The notes under the pieces were generated by a model. It did no database searches. It saw nothing but the letters and a program-made list of their open reading frames with translations, and was not told where the DNA came from. A DNA stretch of 64,000 nt from Diphasiastrum complanatum (taxonomy: Eukaryota > Streptophyta > Lycopodiopsida > Lycopodiales > Lycopodiaceae): the NCBI GenBank assembly GCA_029204225.1, contig CM055096.1, positions 28,409,995-28,473,994 on the forward strand, written 5' to 3'. The translations under genes and the position numbers were made by a program. Below are positions 22,785 through 33,989 of this stretch, piece after piece (within the stretch, counting starts at the first letter, position 1; each line of letters starts with the position of its first letter).

Positions 22785-22934
22785 CTGGCGATAATTTGGA
22801 GCGCCATCCACATGAGGCTGCAGGCGCTTGTTTTGACAACCGGGGAAATGATCGCTTTTTAGAATTGTTTTCTTCCCCAGCACCGAGCCTCCTCTGGATA
22901 TAATCACGTACTCGGGTTCTCTTGATGCAGCCAT
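22785..22934 (-). CDS. PALADIN-like protein, exon 1 (start codon)
   Basis: A 150-bp first coding exon, 50 codons: MAASREPEYVIISRGGSVLG, then KKTILKSDHFPGCQNKRLQP, then HVDGAPNYRQ. This is the conserved N-terminus of plant paladins, which begin M...EPE.V...R.GSVLGKKTILKSDHFPGCQNKRL. I chose the ATG at 22934 because family proteins start there; the frame stays open upstream to an ATG at 23060, but those 42 residues (hydrophobic, MIVLLLLANVF...) are not part of the family and are probably 5' UTR. The exon ends with CAG before a GTCTGT donor, phase 0, matching exon 2. The product is expected in the cytosol; no signal peptide follows the chosen start. Confidence 0.93.
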
Positions 22935-23800
22935 TACACCTTCCTCCTGGTTTTTGACCCCTTCCAACAACAATGTTTCTGGCCAGAATTTTACACCACA
23001 CACACCACTTTTCCCTAGTTGGATGGAAAAAACGTTAGCCAGCAATAGTAAAACAATCAAACCGCCTTATGGATCTGCCAAAACCTCAAAGACCTTTCAG
23101 TCTGAATTGAGACCAGTATCACTACCTCCGCTTTCGATTCCGTGCTGACTACTGGCTGAAGAATCTATTGTTCAATTAAAAGTTCCAAAAATCTACTGAA
23201 ACAGGGTGTAAGAAGGAATAAAGAGAACACAGAGAGGGAGCAAGAAAAGGAAACGTCAGTAATGGTGAGGCAAAACGGCGGGGTGCAGCAAATTATCAAA
23301 AGATTTCGGAAAGAAACGAAAATTTAACCTGGAAACTGCAATGCATGTTCATGCCTGACAATTTCAATCACTCGCTTTCCTTTTTTTGGCTACGAATCCA
23401 GAAAAGAAATACAAGAATCAGCGAACTGTCCAGAACGCCTCCATGCCTCGGCAGATTCTCGCCATCAGCCAGAAATGCTTCGCGTTTGTGATTGACAGAC
23501 GAGAAATGCGAAACGAGAAATCGCGAACAAATTGCGAAGCAAATGCGAACAAAAGAAGAAAGAAGAGAGAAGAAGAAGAGGACGAAGAAAAGCGAACGAC
23601 GATAATAAAGAATCGAAGGATAGGAAATGCCACCACATACTTCACTCCCAAACAGCTAGATATTTGCCACGTGGCTACATGACACGTGGACACATACAGA
23701 CGATTGATTCTACAAAACGTGGCAAAATCTGAACGCTTATAATGAGATCCAACGGCGTTGGTCGCTAGTTCATTGCGTACCATTAAGACAGAAGCCTTCG
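22935..23800 (-). promoter_or_regulatory. 5' UTR and proximal promoter of the PALADIN-like gene
   Basis: The sequence upstream of the exon 1 ATG is free of transposon signatures. Two G-boxes with CACGTG cores lie at 23668-23673 (gccacgtggc) and 23683-23688 (acacgtgga), about 0.75 kb before the ATG. Such boxes are typical of plant light- or ABA-responsive promoters. The transcription start is not evident. The 23418-23783 ORF (-) is low complexity (serine run) and probably not coding. Confidence 0.6.
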
Positions 23801-24008
23801 CTTAGAAGCACACTGCATTTCGACGCAATGATGCAAAGCCCGCCAACGCGCCAGATTTGATCCTAGACGTTCAAATTTGCTGCCGTCTGAATAGACCAAC
23901 CATTAGATCTTGACCAAGTAAACTATCTGCCACATGGCAGATATCCAACTGTTCCGTCTTGAAGATACGAGGTGTCAGTAAGTCCATAGGAAGCCCCGTC
24001 GGCCCTCG

Positions 24009-24143
24009 TGTAACAAAACGTTTCGATCTTTAGTACTAGTGTACCGGTATTATCCGGTGACCGGCAATGGTGTAACGCATTGCGTGACGTTTCGATCCTT
24101 ACTAGTACTAGTGTACCGGTATTATCCGGTAACCGATAATGCT
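24009..24143. repeat. Tandem repeat upstream of the PALADIN-like gene
   Basis: Two adjacent units (about 24009-24070 and 24071-24143) share TGTAAC, ACGTTTCGATC and then AGTACTAGTGTACCGGTATT followed by ATCCGGT(G/A)ACCG. Each contains ACCGGTATTATCCGGT, an imperfect palindrome, and TACTAGTA/TACTAGTG half-palindromes. Confidence 0.85.
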
Positions 24144-24297
24144 GCGTTAAAAAAGCTCTTTAACTAAAAAATATGCGTCGCCTCATTTTTGGGAGGGAAT
24201 TATGTGAGTGTATATTCTTTTAAGTGATGCATATTATGAAGATATTCTCCTCCAAGCATTGCAAGAGGCCAACATGCACCCAATGACATACGACTCT

Positions 24298-24452
24298 TGG
24301 GAGTGTCCCCGAGATCTCGTGAATCTTGATTGCTAGCATCGTGTGGAGCTCTAGTGCGTCCCCAAGAGCTCGTGAATCTTGATTGCTACCATCGTGTGTA
24401 GCTCATGGGAGTGTCCCCAAGACCTTGTGATTGCACCATCGTGTGTAGCTCT
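24298..24452. repeat. Three tandem units of about 54 bp
   Basis: Three neighbouring copies of GAGTGTCCCC(A/G)AGA...CGTGAATCTTGATTGCTA-CATCGTGTGTAGCTC; the third is shorter. Coding potential is not apparent on either strand. Confidence 0.85.
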
Positions 24453-25368
24453 TGCAAACACATTGCTATCATATTGGGTGGAGTTCCATTTGGAGTGCAA
24501 AGTTGAGGAGGAGGAAGATGATTGTAGATAGAACAACAGGGAGAAGGACACGAGCAATGGCGCGAGCAGAGAACCTATGGCCTTCATGGCATTGTCTCCC
24601 CCAAAGCCATGCAGACCACCTTTAAGAACTCGATGAGGGACGAACAAGGAGGAACAATGGAAGAGGATGTAATGTTGTAGAACGGCAACAACCTTGACTA
24701 TTACCTTTTACCTCATTCAAGACGGAATGACAAAACTACTAGGCAAGAAGACGAGCCCAACGAGATCTCCTCAAGTCCCATCAACATGGTTGTTATGTGT
24801 AATGAGGCTACCAATCATGCCACATGCATCCAATTAATATCTTTTCGAGAGCAAGAAAGCTCCAACAGACACTTGCAAAATCATCCTTAATATTTGAGGC
24901 CTTAAATTTGTAAGTACACTAAAGAGAGCGTCATTTCAGTCTTGGCACAATGTCCAACCACAAACATTGCAACTCTCAAAGTCATGAAGACACAATTTGG
25001 GGCACCACTTGAAGATTGCCAATCTGAGCTTCAATCCCTAGTTGTCACGTATTGATGGAAAAAAAAACAATAACCAAAAAAGCACACAAATGCCAATTGA
25101 GAGTGACAAAGATAGATAGTATGTGAGGTTCTACTATAGTACTTTCCGGTGATCCAGGGTTTCTCCCCCGATTTCTATTTTTTGTCATAGCAAATCCTTT
25201 GTAGTATACGTATGTCCTCAAGAGGTTTTGCTGCATCGATTGCTTGGAAGCTTAAACAAGAAAAGGAAAACACTAATAACTAAAGTAGAAAGAAAGGTGC
25301 ATCCCATATCTAAGCCACAATCGCGAGAATAATTTCATCCAACTAAGGAGCAAGCAAAGTATGGGCAG
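24453..25368. other. Unassigned sequence
   Basis: No recognisable gene or element. The 24351-24647 minus-strand ORF runs through the tandem repeat and has no domain. Confidence 0.4.
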
Positions 25369-25823
25369 TGTTACATCCACATCCTCCATGTAGGATTCGA
25401 CATAATCCTAGACTTGGATACACAGTACTCCAATACACAAGATTATTGGTTACGCCTCGATATTCCGACCTAGGCCATAAACATAATTAATAACCTTGTG
25501 AGGGCCCAAACACATTAGTGGAGCTAGTGCATGGATTAGGACGGCTATAGGCATGTATCAATAGTAATGAAAAATGCTTTTGGGAATTTACCTAGCTTGC
25601 ATGGGCACATGCACAAATGAGGTTGGGGCCTATATATCTTAGTAGGAACTCACTCTCCTACCATTCCATTTCTCGGTTTTCTTTACCAATTTTCTCTCTC
25701 TACACATGCATTCTATTCCATGGCTTGGGGGTGATTCTATTGGAGATTGATCGTTGGCTTCTCATTGGTTGGGTGGTTTTGCTACCATGTTTGTTTTGTA
25801 AACAAGAAGAACTTTTCCTTATA
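25369..25823 (+). repeat. LTR of the TGTTATGTCC family, with primer site
   Basis: Starts TGTTACATCC and ends ...CCTTATA just before g and TGGTATCAAAACA (primer site, 25825-25837), so it is a 5' LTR on the plus strand. It contains CTTGGATACACAGTACTCC and CCTTGTGAGGGCCC blocks and a TATA-like cctatatatc (about 25630). The same blocks recur in the LTR at 48572 and, on the minus strand, in both LTRs of the element at 56493-57869. Confidence 0.8.
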
Positions 25824-25837
25824 GTGGTATCAAAACA

Positions 25838-27090
25838 AGGCTTACGAAGATCGGATAACTTGGAATTGTGAAGCTTTTCATCGGATCTTTGGTAGTCACA
25901 TCGATCGAATTTTTCTTCATGGTGGGGAGAAAGCTCTCAAGTGGGTTTTCTCCCAATGTTTTCACTTGCATGTCGCTTAGATCCCTTTCTCCAGGATTTT
26001 ATGGACTCATGTCAATGATAGCCAATTTGTAACGATTTTTCAAGGTTTTGTTTGTGTAGCTCAGAACTAGACCTGAATTCTTGGCAAGTGTGCTTTCATT
26101 TAGGGATTCATTAATTGCTAAATTAATTATGCGTGCTAGTAACTTACAAGATGTTTGGTTCTACGCTATGATTTTGGTCAAGAATTGCTTGTATTTTAGG
26201 ATTTTTGGCTAGAAGAGTGTAGTAAGAACCATAATCTAGCAAAATCAAATCATTATTGTGGATAAGTAATTTGAGTTGCATGTAACTGGTATGTGGATGC
26301 ATGAGGTAGAAATCGGCTTTATGTAACGGAAAAAATATGAATGTTGCTCAAATTCATGATTTTTGCAAATTTTTTCATGGATTTGACTACATATTGCCAT
26401 ATATCACCTTGTATACCTAGCATGAGGGCTAATCAATGTCTTTTGAAGTTGTCCAAGAGGTTAGAGCAAAGATTTCAAGGATTAGAGGGTGTAGGAGGCT
26501 CAAAAAGAGCAGAAAATTGCCTTTTTTCATGCTTCTTGGGGGATTTATTGCCACAAATTCACAAGAGGATCATGGATGAAGTCGATCCAGCCTCATTGGA
26601 ATTCATCTTGGCCTTCCCAAAAAGCTATTGGACCTGCAAATTGGTTGTCGGAGGCTTGTGCTCCATCTCCATGAAGTTTGTAGCTAGAGCGCCCTCCGAC
26701 AAAGTAGAAAATCTTCGTTCTCAGCCCATACTGCATCAATGGACCTGATTGCAGGCTTTACAAAAGTTTAATAAACAACTAGAGACTATTGGTAAAGCCC
26801 CTTTTGATGTATGCATGTTTTGGTGATTTTCATACGTTCTATTCTCATATGTGTGAAGCTTAGGTGACAGCGTGACATGGTAATCATTTTGAAAACTTGT
26901 CCACCCTCTGTATTGTGCTTTACAGCGACCAATTTGGTCCACTGTAAAGTTATGGCCATTTCAAATTTTGATAATTTTGTGAGTAAAATTGCCGAAATCA
27001 TGAAATGTTCTAATGCATGTCTGCTTTTTTCCAACTTTGATGTATTGTGCTTGCAGAGATTTGTTGCATGGTGATTTTGTTAGTGTTTCT
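25838..27090 (+). other. Probable retroelement interior, unassigned
   Basis: It follows a primer site, so it should be the leader and gag region of an LTR element, but no gag, knuckle or pol motif can be named. The longest plus-strand ORF (26341-26748, 135 codons, with DLLPQIHKRIMDEVDPASLE) is unrecognised. Confidence 0.4.
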
Positions 27091-29264
27091 TGTTGGAAAG
27101 AGGTGTGCAAAAGATAGGTTGAATAAGATTCGAAAAGAATTCGACTGAATCAGATTTGAATAAAAAGAATTCGAACGACAAGAAAGAAAACTTATCGTGC
27201 TCAGCGAAATAAACTATCTTCCTCTTTATACTAAGCAAATGTGGCAACGTCCAATAGTAGAACAGCTAATTAGGTCGTCAATCATAATGGATAGTGAGTT
27301 GGCATCCGTCCAAAGTGAGCTGGCATCCGTTCAGTTGAATCTTCCCGAAAATTTTGTAGCTTCAATTAAGGCGAACAATAAACTGTCTTTGCCCCGACAA
27401 GATATTTGTCGAACCATGCTCGAACGTTTATAAGTCGGATCCACCTGTGAGCGATTCTCGAGTAGTTATGCAGACTGTGTAGAAACACGAAGAAAACTGC
27501 AGGTCTGGATAATGAGTTGGACGAAGATTAAAATATCGATTAGTCGATTAGTAAGAGAATAATTTAACACTCCCCCTTAATCTGAATCCATGAATGCCTT
27601 GACCTTTAAATTTAGTTCTGCACAAAACTTTCTTTGTCCATCCAAGCTTAATGCTTTAGTAAAAATATCTGTTGTCATATCTTACGTTCGACAGTACTGC
27701 AATCTGACCTCTTTGTCGAGAACTTTGCTTCTGACATAGTGATACTTGAGTTCAATGTGCTACTCCTAGAATAAAATCTAGGGTTGGCTGATAAGGCAAT
27801 AGCACTTTGATTTTGACTGCTCCATAACAAATGCAAAAGTTCATAGTAGCTCGAAGATATCTCATGAATCTAATAAGAGCCTTCCAATGTGTTATACCAG
27901 GTTAGTCATAAACTTACTTAGAGAACTGATTGCAAAAGCTATGTCTGGCCTGGTACAAATCATTGCGTACATAAAAGATCCTATTATCGAATGATAAGGA
28001 TACTCTTGCATCTGTTCCTTTTCTTTGATTGTTCGGGGACACTGGTCCTTCGACAATTTGAGACCTAGTTCCATTGGTGAGAGAGCTAACTTGCAATTAA
28101 TCAGATTATATCTTACAAACATATTGTAGATGTACCTCTGTTGAGTAATGTAAATCAACTTTCGGTTTCTTTCTCTGTGGATTTGAATACCAAGGCAAAA
28201 ATGAGCTTCGTCCAGATCGGTCATGTCGAAATTCGGAAGGTAGCATTATCTTGTCTTCTTTTATCAGATCGATACTGTTGCCGAAGAGCAATATGTAGTC
28301 CACATATAAAGACTGTTGCATTTTCTTGAAGTAAACATTAGAATCTGAAGAGCTTGGTGTGTAGCCATGATTAATAAGGAAAGTATTGATCCTTTGAAAC
28401 CATGCTCGAGCAGATTGCTTCAAGCCATAAAGTGCCTTATGGAGTTTACACACATAGTTGTGTTTACCTTTGGTAATATAACCTTCGGGTTGCACCATGT
28501 AAAGGCTTCTTCGATAACTCCATTGAGATATGATGTTTGTACATCTATTTGATGTATATCCAAATTTGTTGCAGCAACAAATGGTAACAAAAGTCGAATG
28601 GAAGAATGCTTGACTACTTGACTGAAAGTCTCAGTGTAATCGACGTTGTATACCTAAGAAAATTCTCTGGCGACAAGTCAGGCTTTTCTTCTGTCGATGC
28701 TTCCATCTACTTTGTACTTGACTTTGAAAATCCATTTACAATCAACTACGTTTCTGCTAGCAAGTAATTCGACAATTGTCCATGTCTGGTTCTTGATAAG
28801 AGATGAATACTCTTTATTTATAGCTTCTTTCCAGAGATCGGAATCGGGCTGACTGAGTGTCTCTTCGACAATTGTCGGCTCCTAAACAAGATAGGCTGCA
28901 GACTCGTCGATATACCTCACAGGTAACCTGCTAGTCCTTGATAATTTTCTGGAAAATGGAGGGAGTTGATTATTTTCATCATACTGTGTTGCTGAACTGC
29001 GACATCATCTTCTTCGTATTCGTCGTTAATATGTTGTTCGTCGGAAGTAGATGAGTTTGGACCTTCAATGGGAATAGTCGACTGAAGAACCTCGAAATTC
29101 AATATGTCAGACGAGTCAAACAAGTTGGCTACATGGGCTTTGCCTTTTCCTTTGATAGATAGCTTATCCACGCCCGTGATGGCAGATGCCTCCCCATCGA
29201 TGCCAATGTCCAAAACTGGCCCCAGGCTATAATGCCAACATGTACTCCCAAATGAGCACACCAT
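27091..29264 (-). mobile_element. Ty1/copia copy Z: 3' LTR with RNase H, RT and integrase-end remnants
   Basis: The LTR at 27091-27569 (TGTTGGAAAG ... TTTAACA) is followed on its right by a minus-strand purine tract (attaagggggag, about 27570-27581), so it is a 3' LTR. Upstream on the minus strand are an IFTK-type RNase H trace, RT (CLGIQIHRERNRKLIYITQQ, RPDIAFAISSLSKFM, HKALYGLKQSARAWFQRI) and linker sequence up to about 29264. No matching 5' part is attached. Several breaks; old. The LTR family is shared with 32158-33357 and 58003-58980. Confidence 0.85.
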
Positions 29265-30956
29265 GAAGTCCTTGCCATCAGTTTCCCCTCTAGTAGATCG
29301 CTAGCAAAACACTCACCATAGTGTTTGCCCTCCGATCACACCCCGTGCAATCTCCATCAGCTCTCCAACCTAGAGTTGGCTCCCAAAGCTTCACGCTTTG
29401 TCCATTTGCGTTTGCAGCGTCCTGATTCCATCATGAATCCATGTAAGTCATGTCCATGCCAATGACTCAAGTCCATTATGAAATAGCTGCCCCCTGATAA
29501 TCATCCCATGTTATCTTTCAGTGCTATCCCTACCAGGTATCCCAATGCCATCCACGATCACAAAGATCTGAGCATCTACCCTGTAGTGCCCACCTGTATT
29601 TCTCCAAGCTAGCTCCAAGCTGCTCCTGTGAATGATTCCAAACCACTCCCTGAGAATACACTGAGATGTGAACTCCAAAGCCAACATCAAGTCCCTCACA
29701 TGACTGTGCATGCCAATATCCCTTCAAGTGAACCTGTGAGCTCTTCCATGGCACTATCTGCACCCTGTCATCACTGGAATCTGCATCCCTGATGCAATCC
29801 TAATATGGCAAATCGACCTGACTTACCCAGTATAGGTAGTAGTTGAAGTGTATCTCTTCGATGACAAACCTGATACACTGCTCCACAGCTAAAATGGCTT
29901 GATCAAAATCGACTTACCGACTGCAAAACCCCAAAATCATCACACTCACCATCTCCAAGAGCATCCAAAGTGTGATTACTGACCCGTTCTTCATCCTCTG
30001 CGTGTCCCACACACAGCTTGTCCAATGCAAGTCCGCTATCTTGCCCAATGGCCTCCAACTATGGCACCACCACGCACTTCCATCACCCGTGACCGCCAAT
30101 ATGTGTGTACCTCCAAGCTAGCCCATATTTCTTTCCAAAAGAGAAATTTCCAAGCTACAGATGCGTGTGTCAATGCAGCTATCACCTGACTCGACAATGC
30201 CACTATCGATCATGCCTGTGAGAGCATTCCCCCAAAACGCCACCTGACGTTAGTCGATTCTTGATGAGATTTTCAGATTCGTGTATCGCGATTTGGATTT
30301 CACAGTCGCGAGACTTTCGCGAAGGAACCACGATCCTCTGTTCCGACTCGGATGGAGTTCATAAGTGATCGCTGGACACTGCCAGCTGAATCACTCCTAC
30401 AATCCACCATAATGTAGTCAGGCTCTGCTGATCTACGTTTCCAAAATTAATGCAGCATTCAACATAGTTTCAACCAAGGTGCAGAATTAAAATGAACAAG
30501 AAAACTCAGACACACGATTAATAGTATAAGCATTTGCATTCGAGATCTGACACAACAAGAGAAATTATCTATATTGATATTTCTCTGTTTTCTTCAAGCA
30601 CTGCATGCAAATCCACGCAGTGCGTTGGCGTGGAAGAAACACGGGTCTCTCACAAGTAATAGTCTCGCTTTACTAGCAGAAAATTGGATCTCTATGGATC
30701 CTGATTTCAAAGCCCGTCTCGCACGCAGGCAGACTTGTTATCTGTATTTTGTCTTGATTGTTTCCTAGAATCAGACTACTACGTTACAGTGTATGTGTAT
30801 TCTGTTGATCTATATGTCAAGTATCATCCAGTAGATATGGTAGCTCTATGTAAATCTGAGATTAGAGAGATTAAGCATCTACAACTAATCAGGGAATTAC
30901 AAGAGTGGCAGATTAGCCACGACCTAAACTGTATCTGTTGACGTCATACCATCAGA
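29265..30956. other. Unassigned 1.7 kb between two copia remnants
   Basis: Rich in C and CCA/TCC words on the plus strand around 29300-30240, unlike the copia DNA on both sides; I cannot match it to any family. The second half (about 30240-30956) is AT-richer and LTR-like in style, but no ends could be fixed. The short ORFs (29511-29711, 29530-29763, 29914-30099) have no domains. Confidence 0.45.
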
Positions 30957-33357
30957 TCAGATATCTGTACTTCTAGGTACTTGCATGATCTTGGTGGTAC
31001 TCTTTGGAGCGTGCAGGTAGGAGAAGGTTCCGTTTTCGTCATAGGTTTCGTTTTGGTCGTTTGCCTTCTCTCGTACTGAACCGCAAAATATTCTCGTTTG
31101 TGAATCTCTCGTGTTTGTGAACCGCTTGTCTTTGTCTGTTTTGACTTTCATGTTCGTGAACCGTTCGTCTTCATTTTTTTTTACTTTTGTGTTCACGAAA
31201 CTTTTTGTGCTTTGTGTCTCCATATCTTCGAGTTCGCGAATGTCTTCATCGGGCTGAGGGCTAAAAGCTAGCAAGGCTTTGTAATTAGAAATGTTTTGTT
31301 TCTTCAACTCTCTCTCAAAGCATGATAGCTTTACGATCTTGAGACTGCTCCTTTGTCTCTCAAAGAGTCCTTTGTCCAGGGTTTTAGTGAAGATGTCAAC
31401 AACCATGTCTCTCGTTCCGATGAAGGTGGTCTGCAACATCTTCTTCTCAATTAGATCCATGATCAAGTGGTACTTGATCGCAATGTGCTTTGTTTTGGAA
31501 TGGAACACGAGATCTTTCGTCAGGTGTATTGTAGAGGTGTTGTCCATCTGCAAGACTAGGGGCTCGTTCCTTGTTTCGTCCAATTCATCCAAGAACTGCC
31601 TTAGCCAGATTATTTCATTGGCCATCTTTGCTGCTGCAACATATTCTGCTTCACAGGATCACTGGGCTACAACGGTCTGTTTCTTGCGGACCTAGAGAAC
31701 TGCTGCTCCCGATGCGATGGTGCATCCTCCCGAGACGCTTTTACAGTCGTCTTTGAGAGATGCCCAGCTAGCATCGTTGTAGGAAAGTATCCTGAAACCT
31801 GCACCACAACAATAACACAAGCCATAATCCCTCGTTAAGTGAAGATATTACAGAATTCGTTTTGCAATCTTCCAATGTGTCGAGCCTGGATTCGTACAAA
31901 ATTGGCTCACCCTGAATATCGCATAAGCAATATCAGGACGTGTATCGTCAGCAAGGTACATTAGTGAGCCTATCAGTTTCTTGTAAGGTGTGAGCTGCAT
32001 TTGTTTTCTCTCTTCCTTAGTCTTTGGACAGTCATCATTCGTCAGCACCGTCCCTGCGAGCATTGGAGTGTTCGCTCCTTTGTATCAAATATTAGAGCTT
32101 TTGCTCTGATATCATGAAGGAATCAGATAAAGAAGTAGTGAAATGGCTCTGATATCATGTTATAAATAGGTTAGATAATCGTAGAAGAAACTTCCTACTT
32201 CCAATGCATGACTACGCCTATCAAAATTGAACAAAGCAGTAGTGATGGGAATCACGTTCAATCTTTAGCAACTAACTTTAAAATCGCTAGATACTAAGTA
32301 ATTACGTAGCCAAACAGGAAGTATTGAATTCTCAGACAATTTCTATCAGTTACAATGGAAATACAGAGATGCATACATTCTGACATATACTGAACGCAAC
32401 AAAAATCAGATGCTAATGGGCGCAAAACAACAGCGGATAGAAATCGCGCACTCTAAGTTGTCTCTGAGTAACTGAGGATAAGTTTGATAATAAGCAGCTA
32501 TGCTGAATAAGCAATAACACAATGGCAACTCTAAAACAACTCTAAGAAGTGAGCTGGAATGCTCAAGAGAGTTCAAGCTTGAAAGCTTGATAGAGAGCTA
32601 ACTACAATACTTGCTGATTGATCTCTTCAATCATTTTTTTCTAACTTGAAACTGTATGGATATGAACAGTTATTTATACTAAGAAATTAGGTCGTCAATT
32701 GCGATTGCCAGTTGGTTGGTATCCGTTGGCATCCATCCGGTTCCTTGTCATTGATTGCTAAAAAGAGGTGAAATTGGTCGTAAACTTCTGTCTGCATAAA
32801 TGAACCAAACTGTCACTTCTGCAAAAATAAACTAAAACAGCCGCAGGCGACATTGTCATAAAAAGGCGACAGTATCGGGATTTTGCGAAAAAAATACAAC
32901 AGTGCCTTAAAAACTGATTTAGGATTGCCCTACACTTTGTCAGAGTCATTTCCTTAACTTTTGAGGCTCTTTGGAGAAAGCGAAAAGTGCGACATTTTGT
33001 CAAGTGAAAAATGCGACTCTGCATAGTTGCTCGCAAATCTTGACAGGCGAAAAATACGAAAGGCGACACTGCATTTTTACACAAGATTCTTCACAGGTGA
33101 CAGCTTCGTAAAAAGCGAAAAACCGAAGCGACGCTAAGGTAAAACTCCGTGTATTTCCTGACAGACGAGAAAGCCGAAGTGAGAGAAAAAATGAAATGCG
33201 ACACTGTGGTAAAACTCCATGTAATTCTGCAGATTGTGTAAAAACACTTGTAAAACTACAGACTATGAAAGAACGCAAAAAACCGCATAACCGGATAAGA
33301 CAATGGATGAAGATTAAAACCGATTAGTCAATTGGTAAGAAGGAGAGTAATCCAACA
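30957..33357 (-). mobile_element. Ty1/copia copy W: 5' LTR, primer site, RT end and RNase H
   Basis: The LTR at 32158-33357 (1200 bp, TGTTATAAATAGG ... AATCCAACA) abuts a primer site on the minus strand (TGATATCAGAGCC, about 32145-32157), so it is a 5' LTR. Next inward is the end of RT (YKKLIGSLMYLADDTRPDIA, about 32063-31848), then RNase H (MANEIIWLRQFLDELDE, TKHIAIKYHLIMDLIEKK, DMVVDIFTKTLDKGLFE). Gag and integrase are not visible. RNase H runs into an unusual long tail with repeated FTN-KVK phrases. Broken fossil. Confidence 0.85.
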
Positions 33358-33984
33358 ATCAGAACCCAGCAAGCCGAAGAGAAAGAGATTTAAGAAATCT
33401 ATGTCCCGAGAAAAGGCTAAGAAAGAGAACTTATGTTTCGTCTGTAGGAAGCCTACACATATGATGAAATTTTGTCCAGAAAGGAAGAAAGTGTCTGCTC
33501 ACATGATTGAGATCCCAGGAGGCAATGGTAAAACTTTGGAAATTAACTTGACTGATTGTGAGTGTGAATGTTCTTTTAGTACTACTTCTTTCTTGCCTAA
33601 TTAACTTTTTCATTTTTTTTGGCACAGTTAAAGATCCAAAAATAAGTATTTTACTGGGGACAATGGTTCAACTCATAATTTTATTAATTCTCGTCTTGTG
33701 CAAAAATTCAGCTTGGAAACTGAAGCCAGCAATCATAGATATAAAGTTTATCTAGCTTCAGGAGTAGAGTTGGAGACTTGGAACGTAAAAGTCCCAAAGC
33801 TCCCAGTTTTGATGCAAGGACACACAAAATTAGTTAATTTTCATGTTTTAGACTTAGCCTGTACCGATTTAATCTTAGGTTACGAATGGTTATTTAGTAA
33901 ATCGCCTTCTTTGTTAATTGATTTTGAGAAGCATGTTCTCACTTTCAAGGAGGGTGATAAGGTAGTTATATAATTTGGCAGTAA
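33358..33984 (+). mobile_element. Ty3/gypsy copy G: zinc knuckle and protease
   Basis: The plus strand carries a CCHC knuckle (CFVCRKPTHMMKFCPERKK) in a lysine-rich setting, then a retropepsin region (YLASGVELETWNVKVPKLPV, TDLILGYEWLFSKSPSLLID). It ends against the LTR of copia X. Related pol sequence lies at 44013-45675 in the opposite orientation. Broken. Confidence 0.8.
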
Positions 33985-33989
33985 TTTTG
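33985..33989. repeat. Target duplication of copia X (left), ttttg
   Basis: The five bases just outside the LTR end at 33990 match, as complement (caaaa), those just outside the other X LTR at 45676-45680. The opposite orientation fits an inversion of one side. Confidence 0.75.

Noticed and set aside
22935-23060. Earlier in-frame ATG giving a 42-residue hydrophobic extension of the paladin-like protein
   Set aside because: Plant paladins begin at the MxxxxEPE-type start; the extension has no family match, so it is most likely 5' UTR.
32758-33278. Two overlapping minus-strand ORFs of 92-108 codons
   Set aside because: They lie wholly within a copia LTR and have no domain.
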